Below, piece after piece: positions 9,687-18,932 of a stretch of DNA of 64,000 nt. Source of the DNA: Legionella_C sp963803545 (lineage in GTDB: Bacteria; Pseudomonadota; Gammaproteobacteria; Legionellales; Legionellaceae); NCBI GenBank assembly GCA_963803545.1, contig CAWDMX010000002.1, positions 8,105-72,104 of the forward strand, given 5' to 3'. Within the stretch, counting starts at the first letter, position 1, and each line of letters starts with the position of its first letter. A program made the translations under genes and the position numbers. The notes under the pieces are model-generated. The model was not told the DNA's origin and searched no databases. It worked only from the letters and a program-made list of their open reading frames with translations.

Positions 9687-10277
9687 GTGGTTGTTAAAAA
9701 AATAAATAAAACGGTAGTACTGGGATCTATAGCAGCGTCAATCGGCCTGTCCGGTTGCGCGGACATGAACGATACTTTTGTTATAACCGATGATAACGGA
9801 CAACCGCATCGAACCATTGATTATTTGCGTGATAAACGTGGACGTAACTATTTTCCCGTACAAGCGCCGTCAACCGGACGGAAACGATTTGTTTTTGACC
9901 CGAATGCGCATGCTTGGGCTGCTTACGATGCCCAGGGCGAACGCGTAATGACGGGTGGTGCCTCTGGGGGGAAAGATTATTGTGAAGACGTGGGTAAGCC
10001 CTGCCGAACGGTTACGGGAACTTTCCGCGTTTATAACATGCGTGGAGAGGAGTGCCGATCTGGGGAGTTTCCTGTAGAAACAACCGGTGGGGCTAAAATG
10101 CCTTACTGCATGTATTTTTTTCAGGGATACACTATTCATGCCGCATTTGAAGTTCCAGAAGCCAATTCCAGTCATGGCTGCGTTCGCGTGTTTCCAAGTG
10201 CCGCAAAATGGTTAAATGAGCATTTTATTACCAGAGGAACGCAAGTCGTCGTTTTACCCTACGACAAAGAGCAATAA
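9687..10277 (+). CDS. L,D-transpeptidase (YkuD domain) lipoprotein
   Basis: 196 residues. It starts at GTG 9687 with TTGAGG upstream. The N-terminus is a signal sequence with a lipobox (GLSGC, acylated Cys about residue 24), so it should be an outer or inner membrane lipoprotein. The C-terminal YkuD domain shows the catalytic SHGCVRVF motif. Such enzymes make 3-3 peptidoglycan cross-links or attach proteins to peptidoglycan; which one applies here cannot be told. The domain also has extra Cys residues (DYCEDVGKPC). It lies 13 nt after ettA and is probably co-transcribed. Confidence 0.88.
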   Translation: MVVKKINKTVVLGSIAASIGLSGCADMNDTFVITDDNGQPHRTIDYLRDKRGRNYFPVQAPSTGRKRFVFDPNAHAWAAYDAQGERVMTGGASGGKDYCEDVGKPCRTVTGTFRVYNMRGEECRSGEFPVETTGGAKMPYCMYFFQGYTIHAAFEVPEANSSHGCVRVFPSAAKWLNEHFITRGTQVVVLPYDKEQ

Positions 10278-10340
10278 GCGAACGGTTTCACACCGAGTGT
10301 GCTTACGCTAATTCTATGGCGTGAGTCTAGGCTGTGTTGC

Positions 10341-10380
10341 AAAAAAAGCCTTCTCTCTTGTGCGTAAGGGAGAAGGCTTT
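10341..10380 (-). terminator. Rho-independent terminator between convergent genes
   Basis: An 11-bp stem (AAAGCCTTCTC at 10345-10355 with GAGAAGGCTTT at 10370-10380) and a 14-nt loop. On the minus strand it is followed by a run of seven T, so it is best read as the terminator of the adaptor/RND operon. It could also stop plus-strand transcription from ettA. Confidence 0.75.
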
Positions 10381-10574
10381 CACCCAGTCTGTTGTTTTTA
10401 TGTTTTTTCTCAAATTGCCCCCGGCACGAGGAGGCGTATCTTTTGGTGTATCAAACGCCGACACAACCCTATTCTAACGGCTTATAATTTATCCTATTTA
10501 ATGGGCAACGCGTGCAATTTTTACAACGGTTATAAAATCAAATCAACGAATGGTTTGCGATGGCGTATGCTCCT

Positions 10575-10626
10575 ACTCCAAGCATCGCCTAAGACTTTCG
10601 GATAGAGGCTGGGTTATGCTTGGAGT
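10575..10626. repeat. 11-bp inverted repeat ACTCCAAGCAT / ATGCTTGGAGT
   Basis: Arms at 10575-10585 and 10616-10626 enclose 30 nt, which itself contains GCCT...AGGC complementarity. It lies 24 nt after the RND stop codon (minus strand). It may be an mRNA 3'-end stabilising structure or a short dispersed repeat; the window holds only this copy that I can see. Confidence 0.4.
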
Positions 10627-10650
10627 TATCGAGCTGTGAAATCTTTACTA

Positions 10651-13600
10651 TTAGCTTTGTTCTTTGTTCAAATGCGGCGCATCGTTACTAGGACGTAAAT
10701 CGTCACGATGATCGGCTGCCAGGAAGGTGTACATGGTTGGTACGACAAAGAGGGTAAACAAGGTTCCAATAAGCAATCCTGTTGAAATGACAAGACCAAT
10801 ATCAAATCGACTAACAGCTCCAGCACCACTGGCAATGAGTAACGGCAGCACACCAAAAACCATTGCAGCCGTGGTCATTAAAATAGGGCGTAGACGAATC
10901 GAGGCAGCGGTTTCAACGGCAGTGCGTCGATCCAACTGTTTTTCACGTTGCAATTGATTCGCAAAATCAACAATCAAAATCCCATGCTTACTAATTAGTC
11001 CGATTAAGGTAATTAAACCAACTTGCGTGTAAATATTGATTGAAGCTGCTCCTAAATTCAGTGGAATTAGAGCACCACAAATAGACATAGGAACACTGAC
11101 TAAGACAATTAGAGGGTCCCGAAAGCTTTCGTACTGAGCCGATAGGACGAGGAAAATAACAATAATCGCTAAGAAAAAAGCAAATATTAAAGCATTACCT
11201 TCCTGTACAAATTGCCGCGATTGACCGGCGTAATCAACAGTAAATCCTTTTGGCAAAACGGAGGTTGCCTGTTCCTGAAGATAGGCAATACCTTGTCCAA
11301 GCGTGACTCCCGGCATCATAACGCCTTGTACGGTTGCGGAGTTTAATTGCTGAAAATGCGATATGCCATTAGGTTGGGTCTTTTCTTTAGCATAAACCAC
11401 GGTTGATAATGGGACCATAGCACCACTCAATGTGCGCACATAAATTTTTCCCAGTTGTTGGGGGGTGAGCCGGTATTGCCTATCCAACTGAGGGATTACC
11501 TGGTAGCTGCGACCTTGCAAATTAAAGTAGTTAACATAGTTACCCGACAGCGCACTGGTTAAACTCGCACCAATCGCCTGCATATCGAGGCCAAGGTCCG
11601 CGGCTTTGGCACGGTTAATTTGCAACTCAATTTCCGGCTGATTAAATTTCAAGCTGTTATCTAAATAAATAAATAAACCACTGGCGCGTGCTTTTTCAAT
11701 TAATGAATTTGACACATTGAACAACGTTTTAAAGTCGTTGGTTGTTTTTATCACAAATTGAATCGGTGTTCCGCCACCTCCACCCGGTAAGGGCGGAGGA
11801 ATAACTGCGAATGCTTTTAAACCCGAGATGCCATCTAGTTTTTGTTGTAAGGGTTTTTTTAAAGAAAACTGAGTTCTAGAGCGCTCTTCCCAGGGTTTTA
11901 AGACCATACCTGAAACTGGAGCGTTGGAGTTAATACTGAAATAATGTTCGGTTTCAGGAAATTGTTGGTAAATTTTATCAAAATTTCGCGTGTAGTTTTC
12001 AACATAATTAATAGTAGCGTATTGCGGAACGCTGCCTACGACAAAAAAGAATCCCTGATCTTCCTCAGGGGCTGTTTCCGTAGGCGTTGTACTATATAAA
12101 TACGGCAGCATTAACAAAACAACGGCTGCAAAAACTAAAACCACGGCGCGCGTATCTAAAAGGCTGTGTAAAATTGATAGGTAGCGTGCACGCACTTTGT
12201 CAAATAAGCCGTCCAGAAAAACAGCAAAACGATTGTTTGCACCATCGTGTTTCAAAATTTTAGAGCACATCATCGGTGAAAGAGTTAATGCTATAACGCC
12301 AGAAATTATTACCGCAGAAGCGAGAGTGAAGGCAAATTCTTTAAACAATGCTCCGGTTAAACCGCCCATAAATCCAATTGGGGCATAGACGGCGGCCAGG
12401 GTGATTGTCATCGCAATCACAGGTAAAGCAATTTCTCGAGCGCCCTTAATCGCGGCGTCAAAAGGGGGTGCGCCCTCCTCAATATGACGATGCACATTTT
12501 CAACGACTACAATCGCATCATCAACCACCAAACCTATCGCAAGAACAAAGGCCAGCAAGGTTAGTAAATTAATTGAATATCCTAAAAAAAGCATGAGAGT
12601 ACATACTCCGATTAATGACAGCGGTATGGTCACAACAGGAATTATTACCGAGCGAAACGAACCCAGAAACAGGAAGATGACAACAACGACGATAGCTGCA
12701 GCCTCAAAGATGGTCAGCATCACTTCTTTAATAGAGGCACGGATAAAATCCGTAGCGTCGTACACAATAGTACCGGTTAAGGACGGCGGAAATTGGCGTG
12801 TTATTGACGGTAGTAATTGGCGTACCTGACTTATTACCGTAAGTGGATTTGCGGTGGGTGTCGGGGTTATAGCAATAAACACAGCCTTTTTAGAGTTAAA
12901 AGAAACAGAAGAGTTGTAATCTTGAGAACCTAATTTTACAGTTGCAATATTTCGCAATCGAATTAGTGAACTTTTATCACTTCGGACAATTAGGTTGCTA
13001 AATTCCTCAGCACTGTTTAAGTCGGTTTTAGCGGTCATGTTGACCGCCACATATTCGCCCTTAGTGCTCCCTGCGGCCGTTAGAAAGTTGTTTCGCGCCA
13101 GCACACTGGATACGTCAGCCGGTGAAACACTCAAAGCCGCCATCTTGATTGGATCGAGAAAAATGCGCATAGAATAGGTTGCGCCGCCTAATATTTGTGC
13201 TTGCGCCACGCCATCGACGGTCTGGAGCTGAGGCTGTACCACGCGTACCGCGTAATCGGTAATTTGCTGCGGCTTCATTTGTGTACTATCTAAGCTGATG
13301 TACATCAATGGTGTAGAGGTGTCGGAACTTTTTAGTATTATTGGTTGCTGAGCTTGCGCAGGGAGTTGATTTAGCGTTTGTTGAACCTTACTCATAACAT
13401 CCGTAAAAGCAACTTGTGGATTGAAATTTAATTTTATAGTTAATTTAATAGTACTCAGACCTTGCGTGCTCGTAGAGGTCATATAATCAATCCCCTCAGC
13501 ACTTGCCACAGCGGCTTCAAGAGGGGTCGTTATAAATCCTGCAATAAGGTTCGCGTCTGCTCCAGGATAGCTGGTACTCACTGTAATTACCGTATTATCC

Positions 13601-13719
13601 ATACGTGGGAACTGACGAATTTGCATTGTGGTAATAGAGTTGAGACCGAACAAAAAAATTAAAAGACTAACGACGGTTGCTAAAACGGGTCGTTCAATAA
13701 ATATATCAGTAAATTTCAT
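10651..13719 (-). CDS. RND-family multidrug efflux permease
   Basis: 1022 residues, the usual length of hydrophobe/amphiphile efflux pumps (AcrB/MexB/MdtB type). The N-terminal MKFTDIFIERPVLATVVSLL, the large periplasmic loops, and the TM4 segment GLVVDDAIVVVENVHR with the paired proton-relay aspartates are clear; twelve membrane segments are expected. It should take substrates from the periplasm and inner membrane, using the proton gradient, to an adaptor and TolC. The gene lies 25 nt downstream of its adaptor. The closest sub-type cannot be decided by eye. Confidence 0.93.
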   Translation of the reverse strand: MKFTDIFIERPVLATVVSLLIFLFGLNSITTMQIRQFPRMDNTVITVSTSYPGADANLIAGFITTPLEAAVASAEGIDYMTSTSTQGLSTIKLTIKLNFNPQVAFTDVMSKVQQTLNQLPAQAQQPIILKSSDTSTPLMYISLDSTQMKPQQITDYAVRVVQPQLQTVDGVAQAQILGGATYSMRIFLDPIKMAALSVSPADVSSVLARNNFLTAAGSTKGEYVAVNMTAKTDLNSAEEFSNLIVRSDKSSLIRLRNIATVKLGSQDYNSSVSFNSKKAVFIAITPTPTANPLTVISQVRQLLPSITRQFPPSLTGTIVYDATDFIRASIKEVMLTIFEAAAIVVVVIFLFLGSFRSVIIPVVTIPLSLIGVCTLMLFLGYSINLLTLLAFVLAIGLVVDDAIVVVENVHRHIEEGAPPFDAAIKGAREIALPVIAMTITLAAVYAPIGFMGGLTGALFKEFAFTLASAVIISGVIALTLSPMMCSKILKHDGANNRFAVFLDGLFDKVRARYLSILHSLLDTRAVVLVFAAVVLLMLPYLYSTTPTETAPEEDQGFFFVVGSVPQYATINYVENYTRNFDKIYQQFPETEHYFSINSNAPVSGMVLKPWEERSRTQFSLKKPLQQKLDGISGLKAFAVIPPPLPGGGGGTPIQFVIKTTNDFKTLFNVSNSLIEKARASGLFIYLDNSLKFNQPEIELQINRAKAADLGLDMQAIGASLTSALSGNYVNYFNLQGRSYQVIPQLDRQYRLTPQQLGKIYVRTLSGAMVPLSTVVYAKEKTQPNGISHFQQLNSATVQGVMMPGVTLGQGIAYLQEQATSVLPKGFTVDYAGQSRQFVQEGNALIFAFFLAIIVIFLVLSAQYESFRDPLIVLVSVPMSICGALIPLNLGAASINIYTQVGLITLIGLISKHGILIVDFANQLQREKQLDRRTAVETAASIRLRPILMTTAAMVFGVLPLLIASGAGAVSRFDIGLVISTGLLIGTLFTLFVVPTMYTFLAADHRDDLRPSNDAPHLNKEQS

Positions 13720-13744
13720 AGTTTTTCCGTTTTAACAAATACAA

Positions 13745-15001
13745 TTATTCGCCAAGAGTAGAAGGGTCAGGGCTATCAGGAAGGGGATTGCTGTTATCAA
13801 CGATAACGCGCGCACCGTTATCAAGTTTTAACTCTCCAGAACTTACAACCACATCCCCAACCGCGACGCCTTTAGTAACCGTTGTGTAATTTCCTTGTTG
13901 CTCACCGGTTGTCACAAAAGTACGTTTAACCGTAAGGATAGGTTTTCCTTGTTCATCTTTTTGGTCTTTGCTTTTTTCAACGATAAATACGGAATTACCA
14001 TATAAGCTGTACGAAATTGATGTAGATGGAAGTACAATTACATCGGGTATTGACGGTTGCTCTATCGAAATACTGGCAAACATTCCAGGAATAAAAACAA
14101 ACTTGCTAATATTATTCTCTTGGTTAATGGTGCTGTTGCATCCAATTGTTTGTTGTGTGGAACCCGGAACATCGGTGATGGTTATATATTTTTTATCTAA
14201 TTTCTTTAACGCATCGAGAGGACAATTGGGCACGGTTGCCTGCACCAAGATGTTATGGGTGCCAATATCCGCTTTGGGATTAATGGCTGTAATTTTTGCC
14301 CCAAAACTCATGTTTTTGAATTCTTCGGTTTTAAATTGCAGGTTTTGGTTAATATGCAGCTGTTTAAACATCTGTTCGGGTAAGTTAAATTCCAAATACA
14401 GCGGGTCTAAAGATTGTAAGGTTACAATAGAGGTTTGACCGGGTGTTATATACTGCCCTAAATTTACTTGTCTTATTCCTAACTGACCCGAAAAAGGAGC
14501 CGAAATGTGTTTTTGCCCTATTTGAGCGCGTATTTTTTCAACATTGGCTTCGGATTGCTTTAAATTAGCCTTGCTTTCATCAACGGTAGAACTGGAGGTA
14601 GCTCCGCGTTTGAGCAAGTCTGCTTGACGCGTATAGTTGATGTTTTTTAAAATTTTATCCGCTTCATTGAATTTTAAGGTAGCCTGCTCAATGCTGTCGT
14701 CAATATCAATTAAAGGCATGCCTTTTTCAATATATTCCCCGGAATTGAAATGTATGGTTGTAACATTACCCGATGTTTGAGAATTTACCTCAACACCATT
14801 CATAGCTACAAAATTACCAACCGCCTCAAGGGTAGGGTACCAGTTCTTTTTTTCAGCAACAACGGTAGAAATAGTGATGGCTGGGGGTTGGTAGTGAGCA
14901 AAAAAACGCTTAATCATAAAACTTTTAACGAGATGAAATAAAATTATGCCGCCAAAGACAAGTATGAGTCCGGCTATTGTAATTTTCATGCGCTTGGTCA
15001 T
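13745..15001 (-). CDS. RND efflux periplasmic adaptor subunit (HlyD/MFP family)
   Basis: 418 residues. One N-terminal membrane anchor (about residues 8-26), then the barrel-sandwich (lipoyl-like) halves split by a helical hairpin (ADKILKNINYTRQADLLKRGATSSSTVDESKANLKQSEANVEKIRAQIGQ), then beta-barrel and membrane-proximal domains. The segment HISAPFSGQLGIRQVNLGQYITPG is the typical second lipoyl half. It bridges the RND pump encoded next to it with an outer-membrane channel. The beta-barrel part carries an insertion with two Cys residues (about 255-290), somewhat unusual for the family. Confidence 0.92.
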   Translation of the reverse strand: MTKRMKITIAGLILVFGGIILFHLVKSFMIKRFFAHYQPPAITISTVVAEKKNWYPTLEAVGNFVAMNGVEVNSQTSGNVTTIHFNSGEYIEKGMPLIDIDDSIEQATLKFNEADKILKNINYTRQADLLKRGATSSSTVDESKANLKQSEANVEKIRAQIGQKHISAPFSGQLGIRQVNLGQYITPGQTSIVTLQSLDPLYLEFNLPEQMFKQLHINQNLQFKTEEFKNMSFGAKITAINPKADIGTHNILVQATVPNCPLDALKKLDKKYITITDVPGSTQQTIGCNSTINQENNISKFVFIPGMFASISIEQPSIPDVIVLPSTSISYSLYGNSVFIVEKSKDQKDEQGKPILTVKRTFVTTGEQQGNYTTVTKGVAVGDVVVSSGELKLDNGARVIVDNSNPLPDSPDPSTLGE

Positions 15002-15341
15002 GGTAAACCCTTAGGAAATATGTATTTGCAATTAATTTGTACCATCCAGAATTTGCGCACTATATCATAATTAGTATTAAAATAAATCAAAAGATTAGGC
15101 CTTTTAACGGAAATAGTTATTGACTAGTGAAGACCGTTTGTTAGTATAGGCAATTTGAAATTTCAGTGGATTAGCACAGTTGTTCCTAAATTTAAGTAAT
15201 GAGTTAGGTTCATTTTTACGATAACCACAGTTTGATATAGGCACTATTTTCGGTTATTAGCTATGCTACGTTTTCACACGGTATGTTCGTGTCCTACATG
15301 CTAGAATATAGGCTGCTAAGCGGGTTCAATTTAAGGCAATT
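15002..15341. other. Divergent intergenic region upstream of the BON lipoprotein
   Basis: 340 bases between the efflux adaptor (minus) and the BON lipoprotein (plus). No gene is visible. A plausible sigma-70 promoter lies at 15120-15147 (separate entry), and a small hairpin ACACG/CGTGT lies near 15276-15292. The promoter is about 190 nt from the next start codon, leaving room for a long leader or a small RNA. Confidence 0.5.
15120..15147 (+). promoter_or_regulatory. Candidate sigma-70 promoter TTGACT-16-TAGTAT
   Basis: -35 TTGACT at 15120-15125, a 16-nt spacer, and -10 TAGTAT at 15142-15147. Predicted transcription start near 15155, about 190 nt ahead of the BON lipoprotein. It may drive the BON-glyA-nrdR run with a long leader, or a small RNA. 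Confidence 0.4.
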
Positions 15342-15647
15342 ATGCGAAAATTTAATAAAGTTTTTCTGTTTTTAACAGCCCTACCGTTCGTTGCCGCTTG
15401 CACGATGTCTGGGAATCAAGAAAGCACAGGTGAGTACATTGATGGCTCAATTTCAACTACAAAAATTAAAGCGCAACTGTTGGATAATCTAGGCCAAAAA
15501 GCAATACCTATAAAAGTTAAAGTATTGAAAGAAGAAGTCCAGTTAAGTGGTTTTGTTAGTTCTGACACGGTCAAAAGGCAGGCAGGGATAATTGCCCGTG
15601 ATAATCCTGAGATTAAAAAAGTATATAATAATTTAATAGTTAAATAA
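15342..15647 (+). CDS. Small BON-domain lipoprotein
   Basis: 101 residues. Signal sequence with lipobox FVAAC, acylated Cys at about residue 20. The remainder is a single BON domain (about residues 35-101: SISTTKIKAQLL, VQLSGFVSS, IKKVYNNLIV), the fold found in OsmY- and DolP-like envelope proteins that bind phospholipids. It is shorter than DolP, which has two BON domains, so the role is unknown beyond a likely envelope function. It is 8 nt ahead of glyA, hence probably co-transcribed. Confidence 0.8.
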   Translation: MRKFNKVFLFLTALPFVAACTMSGNQESTGEYIDGSISTTKIKAQLLDNLGQKAIPIKVKVLKEEVQLSGFVSSDTVKRQAGIIARDNPEIKKVYNNLIVK

Positions 15648-15655
15648 GGGAAACC

Positions 15656-16909
15656 ATGTTTGATTTCATGTCTTCACTAGCAGAGTTTGACCCCGATCTT
15701 TGGCAGGCAATAACTGCTGAGGAAGTTCGTCAAGAACAACATATTGAATTGATCGCTTCTGAAAATTACGTGAGCCCGAGAGTGCTTGCGGCCCAGGGAT
15801 CCATATTAACCAATAAATACGCAGAAGGCTATCCTGAAAAACGTTATTACGGTGGATGCCAACACGTTGATGTAGTAGAGTTGCTCGCAATTAATCGTGC
15901 AAAAAAATTATTTTCAGCGAACTACGCCAATGTGCAGCCCCACTCCGGTTCGCAGGCAAATGCTGCGGCAATGATGGCTTTAATAAATCCAAACGACTTG
16001 ATTTTAGGGATGTCTTTAGCGCACGGCGGACATTTAACCCATGGCTCTCGGGTTAATTTTTCAGGCAAAGTGTATCGGTCTATTGAGTATGGAGTGAACG
16101 GTGAAACCGGTCTTATAGATTACGAGTCTGTAGAGCAATTAGCCTTGGAACATAAACCCAAATTAATAATCGCCGGTTTTTCCGCCTACTCTCATGTAAT
16201 AGACTGGCAGCGGTTTCGTGCTATTGCCGATGCCTCTGGCGCGTATTTAATGGCTGATATTGCGCACGTGGCCGGTCTTATTGCTGCGGGTCTATATCCA
16301 AACCCTCTGCCTTATGCGGATGTGGTAACGACTACAACCCATAAAACCTTACGCGGACCTCGTGGCGGTTTAATTCTTTCAAATGCCTCTGAGGACATCT
16401 GTAAAAAAATAAATTCAGCGGTTTTTCCTGGTAATCAAGGCGGTCCTTTAATGCATGTAATTGCGGGTAAAGCGGTCGCTTTCGCCGAAGCATTACTACC
16501 TGAGTTTAAATCATACCAAATGCAGGTGTTGAAAAACGCTAAAATGATGGCGTCAACATTGATTGACCGAGGTTATACTATTGTTTCGGGAAGCACGGAC
16601 AATCATTTATTACTGGTCGATTTAACGAATAAAAATATTACCGGCAAAGAGGCCGACGCAGCACTTGGAAAAGTAAATATAACGGTAAATAAAAACGCTG
16701 TCCCAAATGATACCCGCTCTCCGTTTATCACGAGCGGCTTACGATTAGGAACACCGGCCGTTACAACGCGCGGTTTTAAGGAAGAGGAAGTTAAGCTCCT
16801 AAGTGGATGGATTGCCGATATTTTAGATGATATTAGCAATGAAGCTTGCGCCAAGGCTGTTAAATCTAAAGTGATTGATTTGTGTGCTAATTTTCCGGTT
16901 TACCAATAA
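15656..16909 (+). CDS. glyA: Serine hydroxymethyltransferase
   Basis: 417 residues, full length. A PLP enzyme that interconverts serine and glycine with tetrahydrofolate, the main source of one-carbon units. Visible: IELIASENYVSP, KYAEGYPEKRYYGGC, and the PLP-lysine segment TTTTHKTLRGPRGG. It is followed 3 nt later by nrdR, a pairing common in proteobacteria. The N-terminus MFDFMSSLAEFDP has two possible ATGs; I use the first, which has AAGGGAAA upstream. Confidence 0.97.
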   Translation: MFDFMSSLAEFDPDLWQAITAEEVRQEQHIELIASENYVSPRVLAAQGSILTNKYAEGYPEKRYYGGCQHVDVVELLAINRAKKLFSANYANVQPHSGSQANAAAMMALINPNDLILGMSLAHGGHLTHGSRVNFSGKVYRSIEYGVNGETGLIDYESVEQLALEHKPKLIIAGFSAYSHVIDWQRFRAIADASGAYLMADIAHVAGLIAAGLYPNPLPYADVVTTTTHKTLRGPRGGLILSNASEDICKKINSAVFPGNQGGPLMHVIAGKAVAFAEALLPEFKSYQMQVLKNAKMMASTLIDRGYTIVSGSTDNHLLLVDLTNKNITGKEADAALGKVNITVNKNAVPNDTRSPFITSGLRLGTPAVTTRGFKEEEVKLLSGWIADILDDISNEACAKAVKSKVIDLCANFPVYQ

Positions 16910-16912
16910 ATT

Positions 16913-17371
16913 ATGCATTGCCCATTTTGCCACGCAGAAGAAACTAAAGTTGTTGACTCACGGCTGGTAACAGACGGCGTTCAAGTTCGCAGACGTCGCC
17001 AATGCTTGCTGTGCAGCGAACGCTTTACTACTTTCGAAACAGCCGAGTTAATAATGCCTGTAATCAGCAAGCGAGACGGTAGGCGAGAACCTTTCTCGAT
17101 GGCCAATCTTCGTGCTGGTATGTTGAAAGCATTGGAAAAAAGACCTGTAAGTATGGATAAGGTTGAAGCGTCTATCATGGAGATTGCGCAAATAATTAGA
17201 CGCAGCGGTGAGCGGGAAATTGAGTCGCAGCAAATAGGCGAATGGGTTATGAAGCATCTCTACAATCTCGATCATGTAGCCTACGTGCGCTTTGCCTCCG
17301 TGTATAAACGATTTAAAGATATAAGCGATTTTCGTCAAACCTTAGATGAAATGAAAGGCGATAATACGTAA
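16913..17371 (+). CDS. nrdR: Transcriptional repressor NrdR
   Basis: 152 residues. An N-terminal zinc ribbon (CPFC at residues 3-6 and a second pair CLLC in the low 30s) with the basic segment RRRRQC, then an ATP-cone domain. NrdR represses ribonucleotide reductase genes in response to dATP/ATP. Full length, with the usual N-terminus MHCPFCHAEETKVVDSR. I saw no NrdR boxes inside this window, so its targets lie elsewhere. Confidence 0.97.
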   Translation: MHCPFCHAEETKVVDSRLVTDGVQVRRRRQCLLCSERFTTFETAELIMPVISKRDGRREPFSMANLRAGMLKALEKRPVSMDKVEASIMEIAQIIRRSGEREIESQQIGEWVMKHLYNLDHVAYVRFASVYKRFKDISDFRQTLDEMKGDNT

Positions 17372-17458
17372 ATTGTAGCGAGGTAGTAGTTGTGATACGG
17401 ACAGGTCCACTATTTATATATAACTTATTGGCCTAACTTGGCTTTAAATGGGGTGGTT

Positions 17459-17899
17459 GTGGATAAAATTTCACGAAATGCTAAGCGCAAAGCACGCAAA
17501 CTTGGCTTACAAGCTTTATATCAATGGTTAATGTCAGGTCAGGATCTTAACGAAATTGAGGCGCAATTTTGCAGCATTAATAATATGGAGAAAGTAGATG
17601 GCGACTATTTTCATCGTATTCTATTCGGAGTTGTAGAACATAAAGCCTTAATAGAGGAAAAACTGCTGCTGTTTTTGGATAGGCCAATTGCAAGCTTGAA
17701 CCCCATTGAATTATCGGTTTTACGGTTAGGAACGTTTGAATTATTGTTTTGTCCAGAAATTCCTTACCGTGTGGTCCTCGATGAGTCTATCTCCCTGGCT
17801 AAAAATTTTGGCTCACAAGACGGTCACCGTTATGTGAATGGCATATTGCATTTTATCGCGCAAAAAGAAAGGCTAATCGAAATTGATTTAGAAAAATAA
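17459..17899 (+). CDS. nusB: Transcription antitermination protein NusB
   Basis: About 146 residues, all-helical. NusB binds boxA RNA with S10 (NusE) during rRNA transcription. Typical segments are KRKARKLGLQALYQW near the N-terminus and VLDESISLAKNFGSQDGHRYVNGIL at the C-terminal end. The start is uncertain: I chose GTG 17459, preceded by GGGG; a TTG at 17438 in frame would add 7 residues but lacks a ribosome binding site. nrdR and nusB are directly adjacent here, with no ribD/ribE/ribBA/ribH genes between them. Confidence 0.9.
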   Translation: MDKISRNAKRKARKLGLQALYQWLMSGQDLNEIEAQFCSINNMEKVDGDYFHRILFGVVEHKALIEEKLLLFLDRPIASLNPIELSVLRLGTFELLFCPEIPYRVVLDESISLAKNFGSQDGHRYVNGILHFIAQKERLIEIDLEK

Positions 17900-17969
17900 A
17901 ATCGACACTCTAAAATACTCCCGCTGAACGGAAACAATTGGGGTCGCAATAATAAAAGGTTGTGTGAGG

Positions 17970-18932
17970 ATGACCGAATTTTCGATTATTAATAAATACT
18001 TCAAAGATATTGCGCCGGCGCGTTCCGACGTGCTGTTTGGCATTGGTGATGACGCAGCTTGTGTGCAAATACCATCCGATCACCAGCTACTAGTGAGCAC
18101 GGATACCTTAATCAGCGGCACTCACTTTTCAAGCAATTGGGATGCTTATAATATTGCATGGAAAGCCGTGATGGTTAACATTAGTGACATTGCCGCTATG
18201 GGCGGTCATCCTGCGTGGATAAGTTTAGCGTTAACATTACCCGTACCAGATGAAATTTGGTTGTCGCGATTTTCTCAGGGACTAAAAGACGCAGTACAGA
18301 AATACAATATAACTTTGATTGGGGGAGATACTACCAAAGGCTCGCTATCAATAACGATAACAATTCATGGTTTAGTGCCGAACAATAAGGCTGTCCGTCG
18401 TTCTGGGGCAAGACCCGGTGACACAATATGGCTTAGTGGCGAAATTGGGGCAGCCGCTCAAGCGTACCGAGATGAAAATCCAATGAGCCGTCGTGATAAG
18501 AGAGCAGTTATGCAAAAGCTGCAATACCCAACCCCACGCGTTGACTTAAGCGCATTGCTCAGCAGCCATGCCAGTGCTGCAATAGATGTTTCGGATGGAT
18601 TATGCGCTGATCTCACCCACATTTGCGCAGCAAGTAATGTGGGTGCTTATTTGATAACCAATCAGATACCTGTGCACTCACTGGTAAAAAAATATCAGCC
18701 GCAGCACTACGTACAATACGCATTAACAGGTGGTGACGATTATGAATTGTGCTTTACAATCCCTGAGACTAAACTAAAGTCTTTTTATCAGCAATTGCAG
18801 AAAAACCAGGTGGTCTGTTATCCAATTGGGAGCATAATTGGAAAAAAAGGCTTATTCGAGCAAACGGACAATGGCAACCTTGTATCCTTAAATCCAAAGG
18901 GGTACCAGCATTTTACAAAGGATGAATCGTGA
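17970..18932 (+). CDS. thiL: Thiamine-monophosphate kinase
   Basis: About 320 residues. An ATP-dependent kinase making thiamine diphosphate from the monophosphate (AIR synthase/ThiL fold). Key segments are GIGDDAACV, STDTLISGTHF, the metal-binding MVNISDIAAMGG, GGDTTKG and IDVSDGLCADL. ATG 17970 is preceded directly by GAGG; GTG codons a few bases upstream are alternatives. It overlaps pgpA by 3 nt, as in the common nusB-thiL-pgpA operon. Confidence 0.95.
   Translation: MTEFSIINKYFKDIAPARSDVLFGIGDDAACVQIPSDHQLLVSTDTLISGTHFSSNWDAYNIAWKAVMVNISDIAAMGGHPAWISLALTLPVPDEIWLSRFSQGLKDAVQKYNITLIGGDTTKGSLSITITIHGLVPNNKAVRRSGARPGDTIWLSGEIGAAAQAYRDENPMSRRDKRAVMQKLQYPTPRVDLSALLSSHASAAIDVSDGLCADLTHICAASNVGAYLITNQIPVHSLVKKYQPQHYVQYALTGGDDYELCFTIPETKLKSFYQQLQKNQVVCYPIGSIIGKKGLFEQTDNGNLVSLNPKGYQHFTKDES

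Larger units (their letters stand above)
10278..10650. other. Intergenic region between convergent genes, with hairpins only
   Basis: 373 bases between the L,D-transpeptidase (plus) and the RND pump (minus). It contains a strong terminator hairpin (10345-10380) and an 11-bp inverted repeat (10575-10626), described separately. A 94-codon open frame at 10321-10605 crosses the terminator stem, has no ribosome binding site and resembles nothing I know; I do not regard it as a gene. Confidence 0.6.

Noticed and set aside
10321..10605. 94-codon open frame between the L,D-transpeptidase and the RND pump
   Set aside because: It runs through the terminator hairpin at 10345-10380, has no ribosome binding site and no recognisable domain.
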